Positions 1 through 6,031 of a stretch of 13,771 bases of DNA are shown in pieces (position 1 is the stretch's first letter; each line of letters starts with the position of its first letter). The notes under the pieces were generated by a model, which had not been told where the DNA came from, ran no database searches, and worked only from the letters and a program-made list of their open reading frames with translations. This DNA comes from CAG-791 sp002392385 (lineage in GTDB: Bacteria > Bacillota > Clostridia > Lachnospirales > Lachnospiraceae). Made by a program: the position numbers and the translations under genes. The stretch spans positions 1 to 13,771 of the forward strand of contig CAMOIU010000066.1 in the NCBI GenBank assembly GCA_946616295.1. Reading direction: 5' to 3'.

Positions 1-182
1 CCAACAAGCGCATCGCCCTGACCGGCGAGATCCCCAGCCCGCTGAACGCGCCTTCCGGCTGCCCCTTCCGGACCCGCTGCCCTTACGCCCAGCCCGTCTG
101 CGAGGAGAGCATGCCGCCCTTCCGCGAAGTGGAGAAAGGCCGCTTCGTCGCCTGCCACCGCGTGGAGGAGATCAACAGCTGA
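1..182 (+). CDS. Oligopeptide/dipeptide ABC transporter ATP-binding protein, C-terminal end (OppF/DppF type)
   Basis: Only the last 59 residues are present; the gene enters from the left edge in the frame starting at base 3 and stops with TGA at 180-182. The visible part is the C-terminal extension found on peptide-transporter ATPases (oligo_HPY-type domain): a proline-rich IPSPLNAPSGCPF segment followed by the typical cysteine pattern CPFRTRCPYAQPVC and a final ACHRV. This tail is specific to OppD/OppF/DppD/DppF-type subunits, which hydrolyse ATP on the cytoplasmic face to drive peptide import. Placement just before a peptide-binding lipoprotein on the same strand fits an opp-type operon, with permease genes presumably further upstream outside the window. 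The short ending after ACHRV suits OppF/DppF, but D and F cannot be firmly separated from this fragment. Confidence 0.9.
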   Translation, partial: NKRIALTGEIPSPLNAPSGCPFRTRCPYAQPVCEESMPPFREVEKGRFVACHRVEEINS

Positions 183-260
183 GCCGGCCTTTGCAGGAAG
201 TTAACAGCTGAGCCGGCCCCTGCAGGCAGGCAACAGTTGAGCGGCGGCCGGAGGCAGTTG
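174..260. repeat. Three tandem 29-bp repeats starting in the last codons of the OppF-like gene
   Basis: Copies start at 174, 203 and 232 with an exact 29-bp period. Each begins AACAGCTGAGC or AACAGTTGAGC, so the stop codon context (Asn-Ser-stop) is itself copied. Copies 1 and 2 are close matches (AACAGCTGAGCCGGCC, then a TGCAGG core); copy 3 is diverged. The array may reflect slippage; no protein-binding role can be read from it. Confidence 0.75.
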
Positions 261-305
261 TTTTATCGTATTTTTATACCCTGTAATGCAGGAATGTGAT
301 ATCAT
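258..305 (+). promoter_or_regulatory. Weak candidate promoter region for the peptide-binding protein gene
   Basis: This AT-rich island in a GC-rich gap holds two possible sigma-A sites: TTGTTT (258-263) with an 18-nt spacer to TGTAAT (282-287), and an extended -10 TGATATCAT (TATCAT at 300-305) without a good -35. Either would give a leader of about 150 to 170 nt. Neither is a close consensus match, so read-through from the upstream transporter genes is the alternative. Confidence 0.35.
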
Positions 306-373
306 AGTGTCGTTCTAAAGCATCGCAGTGCTGCCATATCAGGCGGTGGCGGGCGGCGGTGTCTGAGGATACA

Positions 374-455
374 GGGGCGTAAGCCCCAGGGAGGAACAAT
401 ATTCTTCCTCCGCACCGGGCATCCCGGTGCGGGAACAGCTTTCAGTTTTTGAAAG
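374..455 (+). promoter_or_regulatory. Structured 5' leader: four consecutive hairpins ending at the RBS
   Basis: Four inverted repeats follow each other almost without gaps: GGGGC-GTAA-GCCCC (374-387, GNRA-type loop), GGAGGAA/TTCCTCC (390-411, 8-nt loop), CGCACCGGG-CAT-CCCGGTGCG (411-431, perfect 9-bp stem) and CTTTCA/TGAAAG (439-455). The fourth covers the first bases of the Shine-Dalgarno AAGGAG (453-458) of the gene at 465. None is followed by a T-run, so they are not simple terminators. They may stabilise the mRNA or tune translation. The pattern matches no riboswitch I know. Confidence 0.6.
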
Positions 456-464
456 GAGAAGATT

Positions 465-2336
465 ATGAAAATGAAGAAGTTTCTTGCGCTTGCGCTGGCA
501 TCCCTCATGGTGCTGAGCCTTGCAGCCTGCGGTGACTCCGCTGCGAACAGCGGCAGCGCAGACGCACAGAAGGAAGAGACTGCGGAAGCCGAGCCTGCGG
601 AAGCGACCGAATCGGAAGCCCCTGCAGAAGCCCCTGCCGGCCTGAACGTCTGCCTGTCTTCCGAGCCTGCAACGCTCGATCCCGCTCTGAACAGCTCCGT
701 CGACGGCGCGACGCTCTGCATCCATCTGTTCTCCGGCCTTTCCAAGTGGCAGCAGAACGCGAACGGCGGCCTTGAGCTGGTTCCCGACGCGGCTGTGGAG
801 CTGCCCGCGGGCGTGCCGAACGAGGATGGCACCATCACCTACACCTACACCCTGCGTGACGGCCTGAAATGGTCCGACGGCCAGGATGTGAAGGCTTCCG
901 ATTTCGTCTTCGCGTGGAACCGCTGCGCCAGCCCCGCTCTCGGTGCTGACTACGGCTACATGTTCGAAGTCGTGAAGGGCTACGAGGAGATGCAGACCGA
1001 CGAGAACGCCAAGCTCGCCGTCGAAGCTCCCGATGACAAGACCATCGTCGTCACCCTGAACAACGATGTCGCTTACTGGAACGAGCTCCTGACCTTCCCG
1101 GCATACTTCCCGGTGAGAGAAGATGTCGTCGCGAATGAGTCCTGGGCGACCGATCCTTCCACCTATGTCGGCAACGGTGCCTACACCATGACCGCATGGG
1201 AGCACAACAGCGTCATCACCCTGACCAAGAACGAGAACTACGTGGACGCCGACCAGGTCACGATGCCTGTCGTGAACTTCTACCTGTCTGACGATGCCAA
1301 CAACATGCTGACCAACTTCAAGAACGGCGACTGGCAGCTCATCGACGATGTGCCGACCAACGAGATCGCGGCTCTGAAGACCGAGTATCCGGATGCATTC
1401 CAGATCACCGGCCAGCTGGGCACCTACTATGTCTGCTGGAATGTCAACGAGGACATCCTTCCCGCTGACAGCGGCCTCGAGGGTGCGGAAGCGGAAGCTG
1501 CCCGCGCAGAGATCCGCAACGCCATCAGCCTTCTGTTCGACCGCAACTACATCTGCGAGAGCATCGCGCAGGGCGGCCAGGTTCCCGCTTCCTCCTTCGT
1601 CGCCATGGGTCTGACCGATGCCGACGGCAAGACGGAATTCTATGCGAACGCCGGCCACAACGACGGCTTCGTCGGCTACTACGATGTCTCCGCGGACGCT
1701 CTGCAGAGCAACTATGACAGCGCTGTCGAGACCCTGAAGAAGTACTACGCATTCGACGAGTCCACCGGCAAGTTCACCAACTTCCCGACCATGACCTACC
1801 TCTACAACACTTCCGAAGGCCACAAGGCCATCGGTGAGTATCTGCAGAGCGCTCTGGCCGGCCTCGGCATCACCATGAACCTGGACAACCAGGAGTGGAA
1901 TACCTTCCTGGATACCCGTAAAGCGGGCGATTTCTCCATCGCACGTAACGGCTGGCTCGGCGACTACAATGATCCCATCTCCTTCCTGGATATGTGGACC
2001 ACCTCCTCGGGCAACAACGACTGCCAGCTCGGCAAGGGCGCCAATGCGGAAGTCAAGGCTTACAGCATCGACCTGACCGACATCGAAGGCTACGATCTGA
2101 AGGTCGAGAACGGCACCTGGGCAGAGACCTATGACGCCGTCATCAAGGCCATCAAGACCTGCACCGACAACGACAAGCGCTACGCCCTGATGCACAAGGC
2201 AGAAGACCTGCTCATGAGCACCGGCACCATCTGCCCTCTGTACTACTACACCGACCTCTTCATGGTCGATCCGGCTCTCAAGGGCTTCTTCTCTAGCCCT
2301 CTGGGATACAAGTACTTCATGTACAGCTCGTTCTGA
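465..2336 (+). CDS. Peptide ABC transporter substrate-binding lipoprotein (OppA type, SBP_bac_5 family)
   Basis: This 623-residue protein captures peptides outside the membrane and hands them to the OppBCDF-type permease. It starts with a lipoprotein signal: MKMKK, a hydrophobic stretch, and lipobox L19-A-A-C22. An acidic Ala/Glu/Pro linker follows to about residue 60. The family-5 binding-protein fold then begins with LNVCLSSEPATLDPALN; the segment YTYTLRDGLKWSDGQDVKAS (about 126-145) is the family signature, and VGNGAYTMTAWEHN lies near 238-251. The length is somewhat above the common 540-600 residues. The start is supported by Shine-Dalgarno AAGGAG at 453-458, seven bases before the ATG. 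It lies 282 bp after the OppF-like gene on the same strand and is followed by a strong terminator, so it is probably the last gene of the unit. Peptide length preference cannot be read from the sequence. Confidence 0.95.
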   Translation: MKMKKFLALALASLMVLSLAACGDSAANSGSADAQKEETAEAEPAEATESEAPAEAPAGLNVCLSSEPATLDPALNSSVDGATLCIHLFSGLSKWQQNANGGLELVPDAAVELPAGVPNEDGTITYTYTLRDGLKWSDGQDVKASDFVFAWNRCASPALGADYGYMFEVVKGYEEMQTDENAKLAVEAPDDKTIVVTLNNDVAYWNELLTFPAYFPVREDVVANESWATDPSTYVGNGAYTMTAWEHNSVITLTKNENYVDADQVTMPVVNFYLSDDANNMLTNFKNGDWQLIDDVPTNEIAALKTEYPDAFQITGQLGTYYVCWNVNEDILPADSGLEGAEAEAARAEIRNAISLLFDRNYICESIAQGGQVPASSFVAMGLTDADGKTEFYANAGHNDGFVGYYDVSADALQSNYDSAVETLKKYYAFDESTGKFTNFPTMTYLYNTSEGHKAIGEYLQSALAGLGITMNLDNQEWNTFLDTRKAGDFSIARNGWLGDYNDPISFLDMWTTSSGNNDCQLGKGANAEVKAYSIDLTDIEGYDLKVENGTWAETYDAVIKAIKTCTDNDKRYALMHKAEDLLMSTGTICPLYYYTDLFMVDPALKGFFSSPLGYKYFMYSSF

Positions 2337-2337
2337 T

Positions 2338-2377
2338 CCATTCCGGATCATTCCGGGTCATCCCGGACCATTCCGGA
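2338..2377. repeat. Four tandem 10-bp repeats directly after the OppA-like stop codon
   Basis: Beginning two bases after the stop, the unit YCATTCCGGA occurs four times in register (2338, 2348, 2358, 2368), with a partial CCGG at the end. Copies differ by one or two bases. The TTCCGGA half of each unit is self-complementary, so neighbours can pair with one another in RNA. As after the gene ending at 182, a short tandem array abuts a stop codon. Confidence 0.7.
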
Positions 2378-2385
2378 CCGGAGCA

Positions 2386-2429
2386 GCTCCCTCCGGGAGC
2401 ACCACAAATGTCCGCAGACATAAGCGGAC
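2386..2429 (+). other. Two small hairpins in the 3' untranslated region
   Basis: GCTCCC-TCC-GGGAGC (2386-2400) and GTCCGC/GCGGAC with an 8-nt loop (2410-2429) lie between the 10-bp repeats and the terminator. Neither has a T-run. They probably add 3' stability to the transcript. Confidence 0.5.
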
Positions 2430-2445
2430 TGTCATAACAAGCCTG

Positions 2446-2483
2446 AAAGAGAGGGACTGCCGGGAGGCGGTCCTTTTCTTTTT
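2446..2483 (+). terminator. Rho-independent terminator of the peptide-binding protein gene
   Basis: GGACTGCC (2454-2461), loop GGGA, GGCGGTCC (2466-2473) forms an 8-bp stem with one G-U pair, followed by TTTTCTTTTT (2474-2483). The upstream purine run AAAGAGAG (2446-2453) can pair with the T-rich tract, lengthening the stem. Confidence 0.9.
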
Positions 2484-2562
2484 GGGTGGGTGTGGCTGGC
2501 GGGGGCTGAAAAGGCTGGTGGGGGGCGGCAGGAGACTGGGGGGACCGGACTTGCTGTTAGAG

Positions 2563-2776
2563 TGCCGCTCGAGAAGCTGTAGCGGCAGTGAAACGGCAGT
2601 AGAGCCTGCAGGAAGGAAGACTTGCTATGTGAGTGCCGCTGGAGAGAACGTAGCGGCAGTAAAAAGACCAGTAGGTAAGAAGAGTGCCGCCGGAGCAGCC
2701 GTAGCGGCAGTGAAACGGCAGTAGAGCCGGAAGAAAGACTTGCTATAAGAGTGCCGCCAGAGAAACCGCAGCGGCA
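2563..2776 (+). repeat. Four dispersed copies of a 25-nt hairpin element in a gene-free region
   Basis: Copies at 2563-2587, 2634-2658, 2685-2709 and 2752-2776 share TGCCGCY, an 11-12 nt purine-rich loop, and GCGGCA, always exactly 25 nt. The loops vary while the arms hold. Flanks are also shared: (G)ACTTGCT plus an AT-rich stretch before copies 1, 2 and 4, and AAACGGCAGTA after copies 1, 3 and 4. Start spacings are 71, 51 and 67 bp, so this is not a strict tandem array. The two short open frames here are low-complexity Gly/Arg/Ala translations with no recognisable family. No other gene was seen in 2484-2810. Confidence 0.75.
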
Positions 2777-2810
2777 GTCAAACGGCAGTACGGCTGGCAG
2801 GAAGATGGGA

Positions 2811-2840
2811 CTGGCATCGGCAGAGGATAAGTGCTATAAT
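2811..2840 (+). promoter_or_regulatory. Sigma-A type promoter with extended -10
   Basis: A perfect TATAAT at 2835-2840 is preceded by TGC (extended -10), with CTGGCA at 2811-2816 as a 4/6 match to the -35 and an 18-nt spacer. The predicted start is near 2847. A perfect 14-bp palindrome, CCTTCTTAAGAAGG (2848-2861), sits at the predicted start and could be an operator or a 5'-end hairpin. A second palindrome, AAGATC-A-GATCTT, follows at 2873-2885. Confidence 0.7.
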
Positions 2841-2846
2841 GGTTCC

Positions 2847-3003
2847 ACCTTCTTAAGAAGGAAGGCTTGTCAAAGATCAGATCTTGGAGAAATCCCTGTC
2901 ATCATCTGTGGCGTACAGTCTGCGAAGTCCCAAAGCAACTGTCCGGGAATATGTTGAACCGTTTGAATGCATTCTTCATTCGAAAGAGCAGAATGCTTTT
3001 TTT
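2847..3003 (+). ncRNA. Candidate ~157-nt small RNA or attenuated leader (unrecognised)
   Basis: The segment is bounded by a good promoter and by a hairpin plus seven T residues, with no convincing coding frame inside. The 5' end can form CCTTC-TTAA-GAAGG. Further short pairings are possible (for example ACAGT/ACTGT in the middle) but I could not derive one clear fold. I compared it by eye with T-box, 6S, SRP and tmRNA signatures and saw no match. It may be a free small RNA, or a leader controlling the gene at 3030 by premature termination. Confidence 0.45.
2969..3003 (+). terminator. Intrinsic terminator upstream of the orphan gene
   Basis: GCATTCT (2969-2975) pairs with AGAATGC (2990-2996) across a 14-nt loop, followed directly by TTTTTTT (2997-3003). 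It ends 26 bp before the next start codon, so transcripts from the 2835 promoter must read through it to express that gene. Confidence 0.7.
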
Positions 3004-3029
3004 GCGTACACAAAAAGGAAGGGGGGCAT

Positions 3030-3962
3030 ATGTTTACAGAACAACTTCAACGTGAGCGGCGAATGCTGGAAGAGATATGGAAGTATCATAGAAATCATTT
3101 GACAGATGAAGGAATCCTGATGTGCCAAAAACATAATGGATTTGTGCGATGGATGCGCAGATATAAATCCGGAGGAACGGTATGCTATCAGGCAGTACGG
3201 AAGAAGGACAGAGAACAGGCTGAACGATTGGCGCTGAATCATTACCGGATCGTGATGATGGAGACCATACAGGAGAAGATTGCAGAGATCGACAGGTTTA
3301 TGCAAGGCTGTCAGGGCACGGGCAAGACAGAAAAGCTTCCTTCAGCGGGTGCCTCCGAACTCCTCAGAACCCTCCACAACCCGCCCCGCCGGCCGGTCGA
3401 CTTCCTCCGACAAGGGTCGCCCTACAGTGAGCTTCTCCTGCCGTATCTGCGGCAGGAGTACAGCTGGGTGATCGACTGGTTTCAGGCGGAGTATCCGAAG
3501 AATAAGGATAAGCAGGAGAAGCTGGTCTTCGACACGGAAGCCGGGATCAAGGTGCGGTCGAAGTCGGAGGTGCTGGCGACGAACAGGCTGCGCAGGAGCG
3601 GGGTGCTGTTTCACTATGAGGAGCAGCTGGTGCTGCCGGGGGATGTGGTCTTTCCGGACTGGCTGATCCCGCTGTCGAAGGCGGAGCAGATCGCGTGGGA
3701 GCACAACGGTGCGATGGATATTCAGGGGTACAATTACCGGACGAGGGGGAAGGTGGTCAGTTATCTGGAGGGACAGTGGCTGCCCGGGGTGAATATGATC
3801 GATACGTATGAGAGCAGGGAGCATCCTTTTTCGGAGGAGGATGTGGAGTATGTGATGGAGTGGCTGCTGCCGAGGTACAGGGCGGCTTTTCCGGATCTGC
3901 CGCCGGACGGGGCGTTTACATTGTATGACGTGATGCGGGGAACGTCGGACGCAGAAGAATAA
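3030..3962 (+). CDS. Orphan protein with a PD-(D/E)XK nuclease-like C-terminal domain
   Basis: This 310-residue protein has no firmly known function. Residues 1-95 are charged and helical and include NGFVRWMRRYKSGG and a KKDREQAERLALNHY segment. Residues 173-260 carry a pattern I associate with PD-(D/E)XK-fold proteins of Clostridia: KVRSKSE (E180), VVFPDW (D210) and AWEHNG (E224), then PGVNMIDTYE. The usual lysine after the second acidic residue is replaced (E-H-N), so nuclease activity is uncertain. The start at 3030 is chosen for its Shine-Dalgarno AAGGAAGGGGGG; an ATG at 2967 in the same frame lies just before the upstream terminator stem and lacks an RBS. The first third is clearly more AT-rich than the rest, hinting at mosaic origin. 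It stands alone between a terminator and a convergent operon. Confidence 0.75.
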   Translation: MFTEQLQRERRMLEEIWKYHRNHLTDEGILMCQKHNGFVRWMRRYKSGGTVCYQAVRKKDREQAERLALNHYRIVMMETIQEKIAEIDRFMQGCQGTGKTEKLPSAGASELLRTLHNPPRRPVDFLRQGSPYSELLLPYLRQEYSWVIDWFQAEYPKNKDKQEKLVFDTEAGIKVRSKSEVLATNRLRRSGVLFHYEEQLVLPGDVVFPDWLIPLSKAEQIAWEHNGAMDIQGYNYRTRGKVVSYLEGQWLPGVNMIDTYESREHPFSEEDVEYVMEWLLPRYRAAFPDLPPDGAFTLYDVMRGTSDAEE

Positions 3963-3994
3963 AAAAAGCCCGGGAAACGCGAAGTCTCCCGGGC
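3961..3994 (-). terminator. Rho-independent terminator of the minus-strand transporter/racemase operon
   Basis: GCCCGGGA (3968-3975) and TCCCGGGC (3987-3994) form a perfect 8-bp stem with an 11-nt loop. Read on the minus strand it is followed by seven T residues (complement of 3961-3967). That T-run overlaps the TAA stop of the convergent gene. On the plus strand no T-run follows, so it should work mainly for the minus-strand operon. Confidence 0.85.
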
Positions 3995-4021
3995 AGGTGA
4001 GCCGAAGTGAGGCGCGGTGGA

Positions 4022-5146
4022 TCATTCCGCCGCGAGCTGTTCAGAATAGCTTCTGCAGATGCGGACGGTGCCGCAGAGGGTGGTCAGGCCGGTGGCCGGA
4101 TCGCTGATGACGCGGAGAGACCCGCCGGGCTCCCGGAAAAAGAGGTCGACCGCCCGCCCGGCTGCAGCAGCCAGGAACATGCCGGCGGCGGAGGTGCCGC
4201 TGGCGCAGGATTTTTCCCAGAAGAGGGTGTCGCTGCCGGGAATGTAGACGAGTGGGGTGAGCGTCCGGGGCGCGGTGGAGGGGCCGAGGAACATCAGCCC
4301 GAGCCCTTCGGCGGCCAGCTCGGAGCACCAGGCGCGGACTGCCTGCTGCGCGGCTTCCGGGGAGGAGAGCAGCGGCGCGAACGGGGAGGACGCGTCGATC
4401 AGGATGTGCGAGATGCCCTGCATCTGCACGAGAGGCAGCTCACCGGTGACACCTGCATACGAAAAAATCCGCCGCCCGACCGCAAGCGCCGGGGGCATGG
4501 TCACGCCGGCTTCGTAGAGAGGGCCGGCAGGACCGCCGGTGAGGTTCCCGGCAGGACCGCTGGTGAGGTTCCCGGCAGGATCGCCGGCGAGATGCCCGGC
4601 AGGACCGCCGGCCGGCTCCCCGGCGGCGTCTCCGCCGGGAGCTCCAATGGCATCCCCGACTTCCCGCAGTCGCACCGTCACAGGCTCCGCAGCGCCGGAG
4701 ACGCGAAGGCGGATGGAAGTCTCAGCGCCAGCATAAGCATCAATTCCGGCATCAGTCTCAGCGCCAGCCCCGGCATCATCCCCGCCGGACCGCTCAGCGC
4801 AGAGCACCGCCGCGCACATGGAGGCGTTGCCGCAGAATTCGCCGCCGGCCATGCGCAGAGAGGGCAGCAGCGGGGCGACGCCGTTTGCCGCCGCAGCGTC
4901 ATTCACCGCAGCGACGCCACGCCCCGCCCCGGCGGCATCACCGCATACCGACACAAACCCCACCTGCTCCACCTCCGGGTGGCGGCACATGATCGAGGCG
5001 GCAACAGAAGGCTGCCGGGCGACCGGGACGTCGCTCTCGACGAGGGCGGTGATGTTTCCGGTGGGGTCCAGGATGGTGTAGGTGACAGTATAGGTGATGG
5101 CGGGAGCGGCTGCACTGTGCATGCGGCTGTTCATGGGACTGTTCAT
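4022..5146 (-). CDS. DapF-fold amino-acid racemase/epimerase with repeat-containing inserts
   Basis: This is probably a cofactor-independent racemase of the diaminopimelate-epimerase fold, using two cysteines as acid and base. Both are present: GGEFCGNA (Cys105 from this start) matches CGNGARC of DapF, and WEKSCASGTSAA (Cys314) matches the ACGSG motif. The DapF NPH motif is replaced by GISH and the ERG-x-GET segment is absent, arguing against the lysine-pathway enzyme and for a relative such as the CntK-type histidine racemases; the substrate is unknown. At 374 residues it exceeds DapF (about 275) because of Ala/Gly/Asp-rich stretches near residues 120-142 and a PAGNLTGG repeat near 170-209. 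The start is uncertain: the frame opens at TTG 5248, with in-frame ATGs at 5170, 5146, 5134 and 5122. I chose 5146 because AGGA lies eight bases before it. It is last in an amino-acid-type transporter operon. Confidence 0.8.
   Translation of the reverse strand: MNSPMNSRMHSAAAPAITYTVTYTILDPTGNITALVESDVPVARQPSVAASIMCRHPEVEQVGFVSVCGDAAGAGRGVAAVNDAAAANGVAPLLPSLRMAGGEFCGNASMCAAVLCAERSGGDDAGAGAETDAGIDAYAGAETSIRLRVSGAAEPVTVRLREVGDAIGAPGGDAAGEPAGGPAGHLAGDPAGNLTSGPAGNLTGGPAGPLYEAGVTMPPALAVGRRIFSYAGVTGELPLVQMQGISHILIDASSPFAPLLSSPEAAQQAVRAWCSELAAEGLGLMFLGPSTAPRTLTPLVYIPGSDTLFWEKSCASGTSAAGMFLAAAAGRAVDLFFREPGGSLRVISDPATGLTTLCGTVRICRSYSEQLAAE
4524..4619. repeat. Four tandem 24-bp repeats inside the racemase gene
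   Basis: Units start at 4524, 4548, 4572 and 4596 (CCGGCAGGACCGCCGGTGAG-type), with a degenerate fifth to about 4643. On the minus strand they encode an eight-residue repeat, PAGNLTGG/PAGHLAGD. Being a multiple of three, copy-number change keeps the frame. This falls between conserved blocks of the fold and is probably a surface loop. Confidence 0.8.
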
Positions 5147-5170
5147 GCGGCTATTCCTGCGGCTGTTCAT
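5111..5170 (-). repeat. Five tandem 12-bp units carrying the possible start codons of the racemase
   Basis: On the minus strand the unit ATGAACAGCCGC is repeated in frame from 5170 down to 5111: ATGAACAGCCGC, AGGAATAGCCGC, ATGAACAGTCCC, ATGAACAGCCGC, ATGCACAGTGCA. Four units start with ATG. The second has AGG instead, which creates the AGGA that could serve as ribosome binding site for the ATG at 5146. Confidence 0.75.
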
Positions 5171-5202
5171 GTGATCGTTCTGTTTATGTGGCTGTATGCT
5201 GC

Positions 5203-5230
5203 GCTGCCGGGGACATGTGTCCCCGGCAGC
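5203..5230. other. Long perfect hairpin between the ATPase and racemase genes
   Basis: GCTGCCGGGGACA (5203-5215) is exactly complementary to TGTCCCCGGCAGC (5218-5230), giving a 12-bp GC-rich stem with a 4-nt loop. No T-run follows on the minus strand. It sits 28 bp after the ATPase stop and probably marks an intercistronic processing, stability or partial-termination site. Confidence 0.7.
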
Positions 5231-5257
5231 GTCGGTTTCGTCTGGCAATGTGTGTGG

Positions 5258-6019
5258 TCAGTGTTCGAAGACCCGCAGGAACTGGCGGGTGCGCTCTTCC
5301 TGGGGATTCTCGAAGACGGCGATGGGATCGCCCTGCTCGACGATGACGCCGCCGGCCATGAAGATCACGCGGTTGCTGACCGCCTTGGCAAAAGGCATCT
5401 CGTGGGTGACGACGACCATGGTCATGTGCTCGTCCGCGAGCTGGCGGATGACCTTGAGGACTTCGCCGGTGAGCTCCGGATCCAGGGCGGAGGTGGGCTC
5501 ATCGAAGAAGAGGATCTCCGGGTTCATGGCCAGGGCGCGGGCGATGGCGACGCGCTGCTGCTGGCCGCCCGAGAGCTGGCTGGGGTAGGCCTTTTCGCGG
5601 CCTTCGAGGCCCATCTTGCGGAGCAGGCCCATGGCTCTGTCCTCCGCCTCTTCGCGGCTGACACCCTGGAGCATGGGAGGCTCGGCGATGTTTTTCAGCA
5701 CGGAATAGTGGGGGAAGAGGTTGAAGTTCTGGAAGACCAGTCCGAAGCGGCTGCGGAACTTGCGCAGGGCGGCCTTGTCGACGTAGACGCCGTCCTTCAT
5801 GGCGTACTCGCCGTTGTAGAGGATGTCGCCGCCGTCGGCGGTCTCCAGGAAGGTCCCGCAGCGCAGCAGGGTGGACTTGCCGGAGCCGGAGGGCCCGATG
5901 ATGGAGACGACATTGCCCTGCTCCACAGAGAGGGAGATGTTCTCCAGGACCGGGACGTCCGCGAAGGATTTCCGAATGTTGTTCAGCGCGAAGATCGGCG
6001 CGTTCTTGTTCCCGTTCAT
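5258..6019 (-). CDS. Amino-acid-type ABC transporter ATP-binding protein (GlnQ/HisP family)
   Basis: This 253-residue cytoplasmic subunit powers import through the permease encoded just upstream. All nucleotide-binding motifs are intact: Walker A GPSGSGKST (42-50), Q-loop Q97 in VFQNFNLFPH, signature LSGGQQQR (149-156), Walker B ILFFDEP (169-175), D-loop SALD and switch His206 in VVVTHE. Length and the QNFNLFPH segment are typical of the polar amino-acid uptake family. The usual CLNLLE after Walker A reads CGTFLE here. The start has an excellent Shine-Dalgarno, AAGGAGG, eight bases upstream, and the gene begins 12 bp after the permease stop, so the two are co-translated. Family assignment is firm; the transported ligand is not shown by this subunit. 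Confidence 0.95.
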   Translation of the reverse strand: MNGNKNAPIFALNNIRKSFADVPVLENISLSVEQGNVVSIIGPSGSGKSTLLRCGTFLETADGGDILYNGEYAMKDGVYVDKAALRKFRSRFGLVFQNFNLFPHYSVLKNIAEPPMLQGVSREEAEDRAMGLLRKMGLEGREKAYPSQLSGGQQQRVAIARALAMNPEILFFDEPTSALDPELTGEVLKVIRQLADEHMTMVVVTHEMPFAKAVSNRVIFMAGGVIVEQGDPIAVFENPQEERTRQFLRVFEH

Positions 6020-6031
6020 AGTGCCGCCTCC

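Noticed and set aside
339..2351. 670-codon open frame on the minus strand opposite the peptide-binding protein gene
   Set aside because: It is an antisense shadow. The plus-strand protein has a signal peptide, RBS and family motifs; the minus frame is a Val/Gly/Asp/His-rich translation with no recognisable domain, as expected opposite a GC-rich gene.
2563..2776. CRISPR array
   Set aside because: The repeated units are only 25 nt with variable inner loops, start spacings are irregular (71, 51, 67 bp), flanks between units are also partly repeated, and there are no cas genes.
2841..2849. T-box-like GGTGGAACC on the minus strand
   Set aside because: Only nine bases of the T-box core match, the following bases do not fit, and no specifier stem, terminator or suitable gene lies downstream on that strand.
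2482..2957. Two short plus-strand frames (80 and 68 codons) in the repeat region
   Set aside because: They are built from the repeated hairpin units and neighbouring low-complexity sequence, have no good RBS or family resemblance, and the second runs through the promoter at 2835.
2967..3029. Upstream ATG at 2967 for the nuclease-like gene
   Set aside because: The codon lies just before the terminator stem and has no Shine-Dalgarno, whereas ATG 3030 has a strong one.
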